Origin: Bartonella bovis 91-4 | Lineage (GTDB): Bacteria; Pseudomonadota; Alphaproteobacteria; Rhizobiales; Rhizobiaceae | Assembly: GCF_000384965.1 (NCBI RefSeq) | Contig: NZ_CM001844.1 | Span: 469,341-533,340, forward strand | Direction of reading: 5' to 3' | DNA length: 64,000 nt | Shown: positions 18,785 to 28,587 of the stretch, in pieces | Layout of the letters: the number at the start of each line of letters is the position of its first letter | Position numbering within the stretch: the first letter of the stretch is position 1 | Notes under the pieces: generated by a model | Told to the model about the DNA's origin: nothing | The model's database searches: none | The model's input: the letters and a program-made list of their open reading frames with translations, nothing else | Made by a program: the position numbers and the translations under genes

Positions 18785-20290
18785 ATGGTTAAACCAATCT
18801 TCCGTATGATATCACCGGCAATAGGTCTTTCTACGGTTTTAGCAAGTACAATGTTTTTGAGTGGATCAAGCTTTTGGATGACAGCAGCTCATGCAGATCC
18901 TGTGTTCGTTCCATCAGTGCAGCAGCAGGGGTTTGCTAATGTTGTGTCTCAAGTAAAACCTGCTGTTGTTTCAGTGCAGGTGAAGAGCAATGCAAAAAAA
19001 GAAGAGTGGTTCTTTGATGGTTTTTTTAGCGCTCCAGGTATTGATCAATTACCAGATCAACATCCTTTGAAAAGATTTTTCAAAGACTTTTATGATCGTG
19101 GTTGGCCTAATAATAAGCCTTCCCATCGTTCACATAAATCTCGTCCTATAGCTTTTGGATCTGGTTTTTTTATTTCATCTGATGGTTATATTGTGACTAA
19201 TGATCACGTAATTTCTGATGGAACAAGCTATTCTGTTGTTCTTGATGATGGTACAGAGCTTAATGCCAAACTTATTGGAACAGATTCTCGAACTGATTTG
19301 GCAGTATTAAAAGTGGATGATAAACGAACATTCCCATATGTTGATTTTGCTGATGATTCGAAGCTTTATGTTGGCGATTGGGTTGTTGCTGTTGGTAATC
19401 CATTTGGTCTTGGTGGGACTGTAACAGCAGGGATTGTTTCAGCACGTGGACGTGATATAGGTGCTGGTATTTATGATGATTTTATTCAGATTGATGCTGC
19501 TGTTAATAGGGGTAATTCTGGTGGGCCAACTTTTAATCTTAATGGGCAAGTTGTTGGGATTAATACAGCAATTTTTTCTCCTTCTGGGGGAAATGTTGGA
19601 ATTGCATTCGCTATTCCCGCAACGACAGCCAAACAGGTTGTAAAGCAGCTTATTGAAAAAGGTTCAGTTCAACGTGGTTGGCTTGGTGTTCAGATTCAAC
19701 CGGTGACCAAAGAAATTTCTGATTCAGTAGGTTTAAAGGAAGTCAAAGGTGCTTTAGTTACTGATCCACTTAAAGGGCCTGCAGAAAAGGCTGGTATTAA
19801 AACGGGTGATGTGATTATTGCAGTGAATGGTGAAAAAGTTACTGATGCACGTGATCTAGCAAGGCGTATTGCACATATTAGACCGGGAGAAACAGCAGTC
19901 TTGGATGTTTGGAGATCTGGTAAAGAAGAAAAGATTAAGGTTAAGCTTGATGCGATGCCGGAAAGTGAAAATAAGAAAGAGACTTCAAGATCTTCAAGTA
20001 AGCAACAGGGGGCAAATGAAACGCTAGAAGATTACGGTTTGATTGTCACTCCTTCTGATAATGGTCCAGGAATGGTTGTAACTGATGTGGATTCGGATTC
20101 AGAAGCAGCAGAAAAGGGAATTCACCCTGGTGATGTGATTGTAACAGTTAATAACAAGCCAGTTAAAAAGGTGTCTGATATTACTGATGCAATTAAGAAT
20201 GCACAAAAGCTAGGGCGAAATGCAATATTGTTGCAAGTACGTACAAATGATCAAAATCGTTTTATTGCTCTTCAAATTGTTAAGAAATAA
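18785..20290 (+). CDS. degP: Periplasmic serine endoprotease DegP/HtrA
   Basis: It degrades and chaperones misfolded envelope proteins. It has 501 residues with an N-terminal signal peptide ending near AAHA/DP (about residue 37). The trypsin-like domain has His141 (VTNDHVI), Asp171 (SRTDLAVLKV) and Ser245 (NRGNSGGPTF). Two PDZ domains follow (about 290-380 and 410-495), with GWLGVQIQP opening the first. This is the standard DegP/DegQ layout. AGGAG lies upstream of the ATG. The promoter must be in the 209-base gap after ccmH. A terminator-like hairpin follows the gene. Its position beside ccm and an envelope-type two-component pair is the common rhizobial order and suggests a linked envelope-stress role. 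Confidence 0.96.
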   Translation: MVKPIFRMISPAIGLSTVLASTMFLSGSSFWMTAAHADPVFVPSVQQQGFANVVSQVKPAVVSVQVKSNAKKEEWFFDGFFSAPGIDQLPDQHPLKRFFKDFYDRGWPNNKPSHRSHKSRPIAFGSGFFISSDGYIVTNDHVISDGTSYSVVLDDGTELNAKLIGTDSRTDLAVLKVDDKRTFPYVDFADDSKLYVGDWVVAVGNPFGLGGTVTAGIVSARGRDIGAGIYDDFIQIDAAVNRGNSGGPTFNLNGQVVGINTAIFSPSGGNVGIAFAIPATTAKQVVKQLIEKGSVQRGWLGVQIQPVTKEISDSVGLKEVKGALVTDPLKGPAEKAGIKTGDVIIAVNGEKVTDARDLARRIAHIRPGETAVLDVWRSGKEEKIKVKLDAMPESENKKETSRSSSKQQGANETLEDYGLIVTPSDNGPGMVVTDVDSDSEAAEKGIHPGDVIVTVNNKPVKKVSDITDAIKNAQKLGRNAILLQVRTNDQNRFIALQIVKK

Positions 20291-20304
20291 CGTATGTTAA
20301 CCAG

Positions 20305-20335
20305 TGGGACAGAATTTTTATAAATTTCTGTCCCA
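20305..20335 (+). terminator. Hairpin between degP and the response regulator
   Basis: TGGGACAGAA (20305-20314) and TTCTGTCCCA (20326-20335) are perfect 10-bp complements with an 11-base AT-rich loop, 14 bases after the degP stop codon. The downstream sequence TAATTGTTTAATAAAA is only moderately T-rich, so it may be a leaky terminator that allows some read-through into the two-component genes, or a stability hairpin. Confidence 0.6.
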
Positions 20336-20369
20336 TAATTGTTTAATAAAATAATTGGAGAAGCGTTTT

Positions 20370-21056
20370 ATGAAGATACTTGTCATTGAAGATGATCGTG
20401 AGACAGGGCGTTATCTTGAAAAAGCGTTTTTGGAAGCAGGATATACAGCTGATATTGCTTGTGATGGGGAGACTGGTTATTCTTTAGCTGAAACAGGAAA
20501 TTATGATGTTATGGTTGTTGACCGGATGCTCCCATATCGTGATGGTCTGTCCATTGTTTCTGAATTACGTGCAAAAGGTAATAAAACGCCAGTTCTTATT
20601 CTTTCTGCTTTAGGGCAGGTTGATGACCGTGTGACGGGTTTACGTGCAGGGGGTGATGATTATCTGACAAAACCTTATGCGTTTTCAGAACTTCTTGCAC
20701 GTGTTGAAGTGCTGCAACGACGGAAAAGTCCTAAAGAAGCAGAAACTGTTTATTGCGTCGGCAATCTTGAGCTTGATCGGTTAGCACATACAGTGAAACG
20801 CGGTGAAATAAATATCATATTACAACCACGCGAATTTCGTTTACTTGAGTATTTAATGCGGTATGCTGGCCAGGTTGTTACACGCACGATGCTTTTGGAA
20901 AATGTTTGGGATTATCATTTCGATCCACAAACAAATGTAATTGATGTTCACATATCTCGCTTGAGGGCAAAAATTGAAAAAGACTTTGATGTTCCACTTT
21001 TACACACGGTACGTGGAGCTGGATATATGCTAAAGGCTCCAGACAAAAAAGTATGA
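20370..21056 (+). CDS. OmpR-type response regulator next to degP
   Basis: This 228-residue regulator has a receiver domain with EDD, phospho-acceptor Asp51 in VMVVDRMLPYRDGL, Ser/Ala in LILSALGQ and Lys in YLTKPYAF. The winged-helix domain has LQPREFRLLEYLMRYAGQVV and VIDVHISRLRAKI. The ATG at 20370 is preferred over an upstream TTG (20355) because GGAG lies about 10 bases before it and the protein then begins MKILVIEDD. It belongs to the CusR/QseB-like branch of the OmpR group. The gene overlaps its kinase by four bases. Context after degP and before glnE is conserved in rhizobia. The signal is unknown and I cannot give a reliable symbol. Confidence 0.88.
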   Translation: MKILVIEDDRETGRYLEKAFLEAGYTADIACDGETGYSLAETGNYDVMVVDRMLPYRDGLSIVSELRAKGNKTPVLILSALGQVDDRVTGLRAGGDDYLTKPYAFSELLARVEVLQRRKSPKEAETVYCVGNLELDRLAHTVKRGEINIILQPREFRLLEYLMRYAGQVVTRTMLLENVWDYHFDPQTNVIDVHISRLRAKIEKDFDVPLLHTVRGAGYMLKAPDKKV

Positions 21057-22435
21057 ATCGTTTAATCAATATAATGCGCACAACTGCTCTAAGACTTTCT
21101 GCGCTTTATATATTACTGTTTAGTTTGGTTGCAGCTAGTCTTTCTATTTATATGACAGCGTTTGCTGTTTCATTGTTAACAGATCAAACTGAACAAACTT
21201 TACGTGAAGAATTAAGGAATATTGAAAGCGCTTATAATTACGGTGGGTTGCCTTTATTAATGCGTACTATTGATTATCGTTCGCGACAGCCAGGGGCTTT
21301 TCTTTATCTTGTCACTGACCCTGTAGGGCGTATTTTAACAGGGAATGTTGCGCGTATTGAGCCTGGTCTGCTTAAATATAATGGCTTCCTTTCAGATTCT
21401 TTTTTATATTCACGTTTTGGAGAACATGGCAAAACAAGTGAGCATCGTGCTTTAGCGGTTGTTGTTGATTTGCCAAATGCTATGAAGCTTCTTGTTGGAC
21501 GGGATTTAGATGAACCAGAACGTTTTGCAAAGGTTATTCGTAAAGCTGTGATGATTGCTCTTATAGCGATGGTGGGAGGGGCTTTACTAATATGGTTTTT
21601 GGTGGGCAGACGGGCGTTGCAGAGGATTGATCGTGTCACAGCTGCATCGCAACATTTAATGGATGGTAATTTTAGTGAGCGCTTACCTGTTTCTCAAGCA
21701 GGTGATGAGTTTGATCGACTATCAGCCAATCTCAATGTTATGTTAGATCGTATTGAAGAATTAAATATTGGTTTACGTCAGGTATCAGATAATATTGCTC
21801 ATGATCTTAAGACGCCGCTAACACGCCTTAGAAATCGTGCTGAAGAAGCACTGTCAGGACAAAAGACAGAGCTTGAATATCGACAGGCGCTAGATGATGT
21901 TATTGCTGAATCAGATCAACTTATTCGTACTTTTAATGCTATTTTGATGATTTCACGCATTGAAGCCAGCAGTTCGATTGCACATCTTGAACCAATGAAT
22001 GTGAAGTTAATTCTTGAAGATGCGGTTGAACTTTATGAACCTTTTGCTGAAGAAGCAGGTATTTTGCTTCGATTAGGACATATATTTGATAAAGAGCTTA
22101 TGCTGAATCGTGAGCTTATTGCGCAGTCTATTTTTAATCTTATTGATAATGCAATCAAATATGCACCTAATGATGAAAAAAATATAGAAATTTCTTTGTC
22201 AATGGAATACCGTGGTGAATGCTTGCTGGTTGTGGTTAGTGATAACGGTCCGGGAATTGCAGAAGATAAGCGTGAAAAAGTAACAGAACGGTTTGTTCGT
22301 CTTGAGGAAAGCCGCACACAGCCTGGTTGTGGTATTGGTTTGAGTATAGCAAAAGCTGTTATGAAACTTCATGGAGGAGAGCTTTTACTTGAAGATGCAA
22401 GTCCAGGGCTTAGAGCTGTTTTAATGTTTCCTTAA
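21053..22435 (+). CDS. Sensor histidine kinase, partner of the degP-linked regulator
   Basis: This 460-residue kinase has membrane segments at about 13-38 and 165-185, a periplasmic sensor region between them (about 40-160), a HAMP domain (about 186-240, RRALQRIDRVTAASQHLMDG), and phospho-acceptor His250 in VSDNIAHDLKTPLTRLRNRA. The HATPase_c domain has FNLIDNAIKYAP, VSDNGPGI and GCGIGLSIAKAVM; the usual GTG before LGL is GCG here. The H-box HDLKTPLTR matches the CusS/QseC-like group. It is translationally coupled to the regulator through ATGA. It probably senses an envelope signal, inferred from topology and from degP next door. Confidence 0.88.
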   Translation: MNRLINIMRTTALRLSALYILLFSLVAASLSIYMTAFAVSLLTDQTEQTLREELRNIESAYNYGGLPLLMRTIDYRSRQPGAFLYLVTDPVGRILTGNVARIEPGLLKYNGFLSDSFLYSRFGEHGKTSEHRALAVVVDLPNAMKLLVGRDLDEPERFAKVIRKAVMIALIAMVGGALLIWFLVGRRALQRIDRVTAASQHLMDGNFSERLPVSQAGDEFDRLSANLNVMLDRIEELNIGLRQVSDNIAHDLKTPLTRLRNRAEEALSGQKTELEYRQALDDVIAESDQLIRTFNAILMISRIEASSSIAHLEPMNVKLILEDAVELYEPFAEEAGILLRLGHIFDKELMLNRELIAQSIFNLIDNAIKYAPNDEKNIEISLSMEYRGECLLVVVSDNGPGIAEDKREKVTERFVRLEESRTQPGCGIGLSIAKAVMKLHGGELLLEDASPGLRAVLMFP

Positions 22436-22543
22436 TATTTGTTTACTTCATCATTTTATTTGATGTGTGTAAAACTATTTTTCTAAATCTGTAATGTGAA
22501 TACAATAAAACAAAACTCAAAATGCTTTCTCAAGGGAATGCAG

Positions 22544-25468
22544 ATGAAAAAAGCTTTTTTAAAAACGCAGTTTCTCTCTTTACGTCCACTTGATGAAAGT
22601 GGTTCTCAATGGCTAAAGGATATTGAAGAACAAGCAAGAAAAGAAAATTTAGAATCATTGGTTTCCTATATTACAGCTGGGGGAGAGCAGGTTGACTTCA
22701 TTAGTGCAGTGATGACTTTATCTCCTTTTTTGCGTGGAGTTTTGATTGCAAATCCATCTTATCTTAGTCCTTTATTGGATGTTGATATGGAAACAAGGCT
22801 TAGCAAAATTATAGAAGATATTGCAACTGTCGATAGAGTTGAAGGTATTCATGAAGCTTCATTAATGGCTGCTCTAAGGCGCAAGAAAAAAGAAGCACAT
22901 GTTCTTATTGCTTTAGCTGATTTGAGTGGCATTTTTACTTGTTCGGTATCATGTGCATGGTTAACCCTTTTGGGTGAAGCGGCTTTGGGTGCAGCTTTAC
23001 GTTTTCTTTTGAGAGAAGCACATGATCATGGAAAGATTAGTTTGCTTAATCGTGATAATCCAGAACAAAATAGTGGCTTGATCGTTTTAGGTATGGGAAA
23101 GTTTGGTGCAGGAGAGCTTAATTATTCTTCTGATATAGATCTTATTATTTTTATTGATGACACGTTGCCTCATATTGGTGATTTTTATGAAAGTGTTGAT
23201 GTATTCTCTAAAATAGTACGTCGATTGATCTATATCATTCAAGCTCGCACTGCTGATGGATATGTTTTTCGGCTTGATTTGCGGCTTCGCCCTGATCCAG
23301 GCTCAACGCCTTTAGCATTACCGGTAAGTGCAGCTTTACGTTATTATGAAGGGCGTGGTCAAAATTGGGAACGTGCAGCTATGATTAAGGCACGTCCCGT
23401 GGTGGGTGATATTATTGCAGGTTTTAATGTACTTAAAGATCTTTCACCTTATGTATGGCGAAAATATTTAGACTATGCTGCTATTGCCGATATTCATTCT
23501 ATCAAACGTCAAATCCACGCGTATAAAAATTATGGTCAAATTTCTGCTTTTGGCCATAATATAAAGTTGGGAAGAGGTGGTATTCGCGAGATTGAATTTT
23601 TTGTTCAGACACAACAATTAATTGCAGGTGGACGCTTTTCTCAATTGCGTGGACGTGAAACAGTTGCAATGTTGAAAGAGCTTTATAATCTTGGTTGGAT
23701 TGGTAAGAAAACCAGAGATAGCCTTATAAAAAGTTATGCTTTTTTACGTAACGTTGAACACCGGATTCAAATGCTTGCCGATGAACAGACGCATATTCTG
23801 CCACAGGATGTTTCTCAATTTACTAGTGTTGCATATTTAATGGGGTATAAGAAGAAAAGCTGTTTTATGAGTGAGTTATTAGAAACACTTAAAGTTGTTG
23901 AAAAACATTATGCAGTGCTCTTTGAACATGAACAAGAACTTGGCCTGGAAATTGGCAATTTAGTTTTTACAGGTGAGGAAGATGATCCCGAAACACTTAT
24001 CACATTAAGCCGTTTAGGTTTTGAAAGGGCTAGTGATATTTGTCGTATCATGCGTACATTGCATTGTGGGCGTTATAAAGCCACTCAATCTGCTGAAGCA
24101 CGTGAAAGACTAACAGAACTTACACCAGCACTTTTGAAAGCTTTCGGTGCTACTAAAAGGGCTGATCAAGCAATGTTGCGTTTTGATAGTTTTTTGCAAG
24201 GTTTGCCTTCAGGGATTCAACTGTTTAGTTTATTGCAGTCTAATCCATCTCTTTTAAACATGTTGGTACGTATTATGGGAGCAGCTCCACGCCTTGCGGA
24301 AATTATTACACGTAAACCGCATGTTTTTGATGGAATGCTGGATCCAACAATTTTTTCAGAATTACCAACAAAAGCTTATCTAGAAAATCGAATTAATTAT
24401 TTCCTTGAGGGCGTAACTGCTTATGAAGATATTCTGGATCGTCTGAGAATTTTTGCAGATGAGCAACGTTTTCTGATTGGTATTCGACTTTTGAACGGTA
24501 CAATTACAGGAGATAAAGCAGGTTTTGCTTTTACTGCACTTGCGGATCTTATGATTGAGAAAACAGTTGCTGTTGTTCAAGAAGAATTCTCCCGTTGCCA
24601 TGGTAATGTTAAAGGAGGACGTATTGGCATATTAGGTATGGGTAAACTTGGAAGCTGTGAATTAACTGCGGGTTCAGATGTTGATCTTATTGTGCTTTAT
24701 GATCATGATGAGGGTGCAGAAATATCTGATGGGGAAAAGCCTCTTTATGTCTCCCAATATTATACTCGTCTGACACAACGTTTTGTTTCTGCTTTATCTT
24801 CTTCTACAAGTCAAGGTATTCTTTATGCGGTTGATCTACGATTGCGACCATTGGGCAATAAGGGGCCTGTTGCTGTTTTTTTTGAAGTTTTTGCAAAATA
24901 TCAGCGTAAGGAAGCGTGGATATGGGAACATCTTGCTTTAACACGAGCGCGAGGTATAGCTGGAGATGCTGATTTTTTACAAAAATTGGAAAATGAGGTT
25001 CGTGCAATTATTGCACTTCCTCGCGACAAAAAAATGATCGCGAAAGAAGTACGTGAAATGCGTGCTTTAATTGAGCAAAAAAAACCACCGAAAAATCGAT
25101 GGGATTTAAAAACTATACCTGGTGGAATTATGGATCTTGAGTTTATTGCTCAATTTGCTGTTATAACTCATATGATTGAGTTCCAGATTGGAACGACGAC
25201 TGCTGATATTCTTTCTCATTTACCGAAAAGTTTTCTTGATCAAACATTTATTTCTGAGTTACATTATGCTTATTGTCTTTATACAAATTTAAGTCAAATT
25301 ATACGCCTTTGCTTAAATGATTATCTTAATCCTGATGATATGCCGCCTGGATTAGGTGATCTCTTGTTGCATAGCGTTGGTGAACCTGATTTGCTACGTG
25401 TCGAGAAACTGATTGAAGAGACAGGGCAATCGGTACGTTCAATTTTTACACAAGTGTTAAAAGATTGA
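22544..25468 (+). CDS. glnE: Bifunctional glutamine synthetase adenylyltransferase/adenylyl-removing enzyme
   Basis: GlnE adds AMP to, and removes it from, glutamine synthetase in response to PII and glutamine. The 974-residue protein has two nucleotidyltransferase domains. The N-terminal deadenylylation domain has GMGKFGAGELNYSSDIDLII. The C-terminal adenylylation domain has GMGKLGSCELTAGSDVDLIV. Each is followed by helical regions (GRGGIREIEFFVQTQQLIAG; IPGGIMDLEFIAQF). The frame is open from a GTG at 22496, but AAGGG (22532-22536) is spaced properly for the ATG at 22544, which I take as the start. It lies 108 bases after the kinase gene and may be transcribed with it. Length and order are normal for the family. 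Confidence 0.96.
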   Translation: MKKAFLKTQFLSLRPLDESGSQWLKDIEEQARKENLESLVSYITAGGEQVDFISAVMTLSPFLRGVLIANPSYLSPLLDVDMETRLSKIIEDIATVDRVEGIHEASLMAALRRKKKEAHVLIALADLSGIFTCSVSCAWLTLLGEAALGAALRFLLREAHDHGKISLLNRDNPEQNSGLIVLGMGKFGAGELNYSSDIDLIIFIDDTLPHIGDFYESVDVFSKIVRRLIYIIQARTADGYVFRLDLRLRPDPGSTPLALPVSAALRYYEGRGQNWERAAMIKARPVVGDIIAGFNVLKDLSPYVWRKYLDYAAIADIHSIKRQIHAYKNYGQISAFGHNIKLGRGGIREIEFFVQTQQLIAGGRFSQLRGRETVAMLKELYNLGWIGKKTRDSLIKSYAFLRNVEHRIQMLADEQTHILPQDVSQFTSVAYLMGYKKKSCFMSELLETLKVVEKHYAVLFEHEQELGLEIGNLVFTGEEDDPETLITLSRLGFERASDICRIMRTLHCGRYKATQSAEARERLTELTPALLKAFGATKRADQAMLRFDSFLQGLPSGIQLFSLLQSNPSLLNMLVRIMGAAPRLAEIITRKPHVFDGMLDPTIFSELPTKAYLENRINYFLEGVTAYEDILDRLRIFADEQRFLIGIRLLNGTITGDKAGFAFTALADLMIEKTVAVVQEEFSRCHGNVKGGRIGILGMGKLGSCELTAGSDVDLIVLYDHDEGAEISDGEKPLYVSQYYTRLTQRFVSALSSSTSQGILYAVDLRLRPLGNKGPVAVFFEVFAKYQRKEAWIWEHLALTRARGIAGDADFLQKLENEVRAIIALPRDKKMIAKEVREMRALIEQKKPPKNRWDLKTIPGGIMDLEFIAQFAVITHMIEFQIGTTTADILSHLPKSFLDQTFISELHYAYCLYTNLSQIIRLCLNDYLNPDDMPPGLGDLLLHSVGEPDLLRVEKLIEETGQSVRSIFTQVLKD

Positions 25469-25547
25469 ATATACTTTATCATAAAATTTTCATTTTATTA
25501 GAAGATTAAATTATACAAAGTATCAGCTAAGTTCTCAAAAGGTATTT

Positions 25548-26090
25548 ATGATAGAACTTGAAAACAAGAATTCGCAAGATGCGATTGTTGTTATCTTGAA
25601 GGAGACATCAATAGGGACTCTCTTAATTGCAAAATCTCGTAAAGGTATTTGTAATATAGCTTTAGGTGATACTGTTGAGCAGTTATTACAGGAATTAAAA
25701 ATAGGCTTTACCAATGTGCAATACAATATTGATGGCAATGTATTAAATAGAGAAGTTGCGCATATTATAGCAATGGTGGAAACTCCTAAATTGGTAGAAC
25801 GTCATGATTTACAATTAGATATTAAAGGTACAGCTTTTCAACAAAAAGTATGGGGTGCATTATGGGAAGTACAATGCGGGGAAACAATTTCTTATAAAGA
25901 GTTAGCGCAACATATCGGCATGCCAAAGGCTGTTCGTGCAGTTGCTAATGCGTGTGCACATAATAAGTTGGCATTAGTCATTCCTTGCCATCGTGTGATA
26001 TATAAAAATGGTGCTCTTGCAGGTTATCGTTGGGGTATTCAACGAAAACAAATTTTGCTCCATCGAGAACGGCAAGAATATTTTGTTTAA
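25548..26090 (+). CDS. ogt: Methylated-DNA--protein-cysteine methyltransferase (Ogt / C-terminal Ada type)
   Basis: It repairs O6-alkylguanine by transferring the alkyl group to its own cysteine. The protein has 180 residues. The N-terminal ribonuclease-like domain is at about 10-90. The helix-turn-helix alkyltransferase domain is at about 95-178, with GTAFQQKVWGALWEVQCGET, the helix VRAVANACAHNKLA and acceptor Cys147 in VIPCHRVI, followed by GALAGYRWG. The AdaA-like Zn domain and AraC domain of a full Ada are absent, so this is a single-function repair protein. AAAGG lies before the ATG. It ends only five bases from the convergent kinase gene, so the two 3' ends must overlap as transcripts. 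Confidence 0.94.
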   Translation: MIELENKNSQDAIVVILKETSIGTLLIAKSRKGICNIALGDTVEQLLQELKIGFTNVQYNIDGNVLNREVAHIIAMVETPKLVERHDLQLDIKGTAFQQKVWGALWEVQCGETISYKELAQHIGMPKAVRAVANACAHNKLALVIPCHRVIYKNGALAGYRWGIQRKQILLHRERQEYFV

Positions 26091-26095
26091 CAATT

Positions 26096-28414
26096 TTAAT
26101 TTTGTTGGATTGGCATTGTAATAGTTACAGTTGTACCTTTTTCTTCTTCAGAAATAATTTCAAGCTTTCCTTTGTGTAGTTTGACGAGAGAACGAGAAAT
26201 AGCTAACCCAAGGCCTGAGCCAGTATGAGTTTTAGTAAATTGATTTTCAACTTGCTCAAAGGGTTGCCCAAGTTTTTTGATTGCTGCTTGAGGAATACCA
26301 ACTCCTGTATCTTTTATTTTAAAAATAAGGTTATTTTCTTTCTGGAAGGCACAAACATCAATGTTGCCACCAGAAGGTGTAAACTTAACGGCATTGGAAA
26401 TGAGATTAAGAAAAATCTGCCTTATGGCACGGCAATCAACTTCAGCATGAAGCTTTGGTGCAATATTCGTTGTAACAGAAACCTTTTTTTCTTGTGCTTG
26501 TGGGGTAAGTGTTCGGACTGTTTCACTGATAATTGGCTCAAGATCGATATTTTTACAATCAAGAGTAAATCTTCCAGCTTCAATTTTTGACATATCAAGG
26601 ATATCATTGATGAGAGTCAGGAGATGGGTTCCTGAATTGTGAATATCACGCATATATTCTTTATAGCGTTGTGAGCCAAGAGGACCAAAGGTGGACTGTA
26701 ACATGATATCTGAAAAACCAAGAATAGCGTTAAGGGGGGTACGTAATTCATGGGATATGTTGGCTAAAAATTCTGATTTAGCTTTATTAGCACTTTCAGC
26801 TCGTTCTTTTTCTGCTTGTAGGCTTTTGTTAAGTTTTTCAACCTCTGTTGCACGTTGCTGGGCATTGCCTCGTGCACGCTTGAGTTCTTGAATGAAAGAA
26901 AAAAGGCTCTTTTCGCTGTTTTTAAATTTTTCTTGTTGTTGCTTAAGCTCGGAAATGTCAGTACCAGTGCAAACAAGTCCTCCATCTTGTGTACGCCGTT
27001 CATTAATTTTGAGCCAACACCCATCTGCAGTTTGGCGAATACTTGTTAGGTTACCAGTTCCATCTTCTTTAAGGAGATATTCATTAATAGCAGGACGTGC
27101 CATAGCTTCAACAGTTGCACGTTGGATGCCTGATTGCAGAATTTGTTTGGGAATAGCCGCATATTCGCAAAATTTGCTATTAGACATAACTAGACGCCCT
27201 TCAGCATCCCACAATACAAAAGATTCTGAAATATTTTCAATAGCATCGCGAATACGAAGATCAGCTTGTGCTGTTTGTTCGGCAAGTTGACGTTGTTCGC
27301 TAATATCGAAGGAAATACCAACCAAATGAGGTTCTTCTCCTTCAGTAATTTCGGCACGAAAACGCATCCATACATAATGACCATCGGCATGACGCATGGG
27401 AATATTAATATCGATATGCTTTTTTTTACCACTCATTAATTCCTGAGCAAGATCAAAAAAATTAGTATCAGTTGGGTTGATGATGGCAGTAATTTGAGAA
27501 ATTGATAGCAGTGCGTCTTGAGGCACATAACCAAGCATTTCGTACATGGCTCGTGACCAATATACTCGCCCGCTTGCTATATTCCAATCCCACAGTCCAC
27601 AACGTCCACGCATCATTGCCATGTCAATACGGTTTTGATTTTTTTCCAAAACCAGATCTATATTGTGTGCGCGTAAAACTTGATTGTAATACGCATAAAG
27701 AAGAGCCAGTATAATACCAGTAGTTCCTATGAATAAGGTCATATTTAATGAGAAGATTTTACGCCATTCCATATAGATATCGTGCGTTTTTTCACTTATC
27801 AATACGCTATATTGGCTATTTTTTGCTGGGATGAGTAAAGCTAAGACAGGCTCTGTTCCTATTTTAATTTGTGTGGCGCCAGTGTGCTGTTTAAGAGATT
27901 CTAAAGCAGTATTTTCAGAGATGAAATTTTTTAAAGGTTTTCCTAAGATTATCTCTGAACTAGATGAAGCTAAAACATTTTCATTTTGATCGACTATAGC
28001 GATTATAGTATTGGTATTGGCAAGGCTTTGGTTATGCAGATCAGCAAAGATATCTTCTAAATGACTATGAGAAAGGCCAGTAACTTTTCCTTGCTTAGTA
28101 ACGGTAGGTAAGTCACGATCAATCATATTTATGATGTGGGCAGCTAAAAGATTCATTGTAGAGTGCGTGTTTTTATCAATCGTTTTGCGTAAATCGTAGA
28201 TTGAGACAAAACGAACTACTGCTAACACAACGAGGAAAAGAATAATAATAAATGGGATAGACCGGCGTAACCAGGGTTCAATCGATAAAAGTTTTTTGTG
28301 AATTGAACTAGAAAGCAAATCAATATACGCTTCCTGTACCTTACGATTTTGAACGCTCGGTTTTGAATCGGAATATATTCCTGTGGGCGCATTATATACG
28401 TCCAATTTCTCCAT
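26096..28414 (-). CDS. pleC: PAS-domain sensor histidine kinase, PleC/PdhS-like
   Basis: This 772-residue kinase has membrane segments at about 53-71 and 228-248 that bracket a periplasmic domain. Two PAS regions follow (about 260-380, with MYEMLGYVPQDALLSI, and 385-490), then a long coiled coil (about 490-545). The dimerisation domain has phospho-acceptor His555 in FLANISHELRTPLNAILGFS. The ATPase domain has FLNLISNAVKFTPSGG, KDTGVGI and GSGLGLAIS. The HELRTPLNAILGFSDIM box and domain order match the DivJ/PleC/PdhS kinases, which act on DivK and control the cell cycle and polarity in alphaproteobacteria. No receiver domain or partner regulator lies beside it. PleC is the best guess among these paralogues. 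AGAGGA precedes the start. Confidence 0.72.
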   Translation of the reverse strand: MEKLDVYNAPTGIYSDSKPSVQNRKVQEAYIDLLSSSIHKKLLSIEPWLRRSIPFIIILFLVVLAVVRFVSIYDLRKTIDKNTHSTMNLLAAHIINMIDRDLPTVTKQGKVTGLSHSHLEDIFADLHNQSLANTNTIIAIVDQNENVLASSSSEIILGKPLKNFISENTALESLKQHTGATQIKIGTEPVLALLIPAKNSQYSVLISEKTHDIYMEWRKIFSLNMTLFIGTTGIILALLYAYYNQVLRAHNIDLVLEKNQNRIDMAMMRGRCGLWDWNIASGRVYWSRAMYEMLGYVPQDALLSISQITAIINPTDTNFFDLAQELMSGKKKHIDINIPMRHADGHYVWMRFRAEITEGEEPHLVGISFDISEQRQLAEQTAQADLRIRDAIENISESFVLWDAEGRLVMSNSKFCEYAAIPKQILQSGIQRATVEAMARPAINEYLLKEDGTGNLTSIRQTADGCWLKINERRTQDGGLVCTGTDISELKQQQEKFKNSEKSLFSFIQELKRARGNAQQRATEVEKLNKSLQAEKERAESANKAKSEFLANISHELRTPLNAILGFSDIMLQSTFGPLGSQRYKEYMRDIHNSGTHLLTLINDILDMSKIEAGRFTLDCKNIDLEPIISETVRTLTPQAQEKKVSVTTNIAPKLHAEVDCRAIRQIFLNLISNAVKFTPSGGNIDVCAFQKENNLIFKIKDTGVGIPQAAIKKLGQPFEQVENQFTKTHTGSGLGLAISRSLVKLHKGKLEIISEEEKGTTVTITMPIQQN

Positions 28415-28587
28415 TTCTGGTTCCTCTAATCATGAATAATATGACTGGAAAACTATTTTTGTACTCATAACAAACCAGTGGGTACAGTGAATCAAAACAG
28501 GAGTCTTCTGTCTAGTCTTTTTTTTAGGAGAAAGTAATTTTACTGCTATGAGTGTAAATTATTGGACATTGAAAACGCTTTAATATT

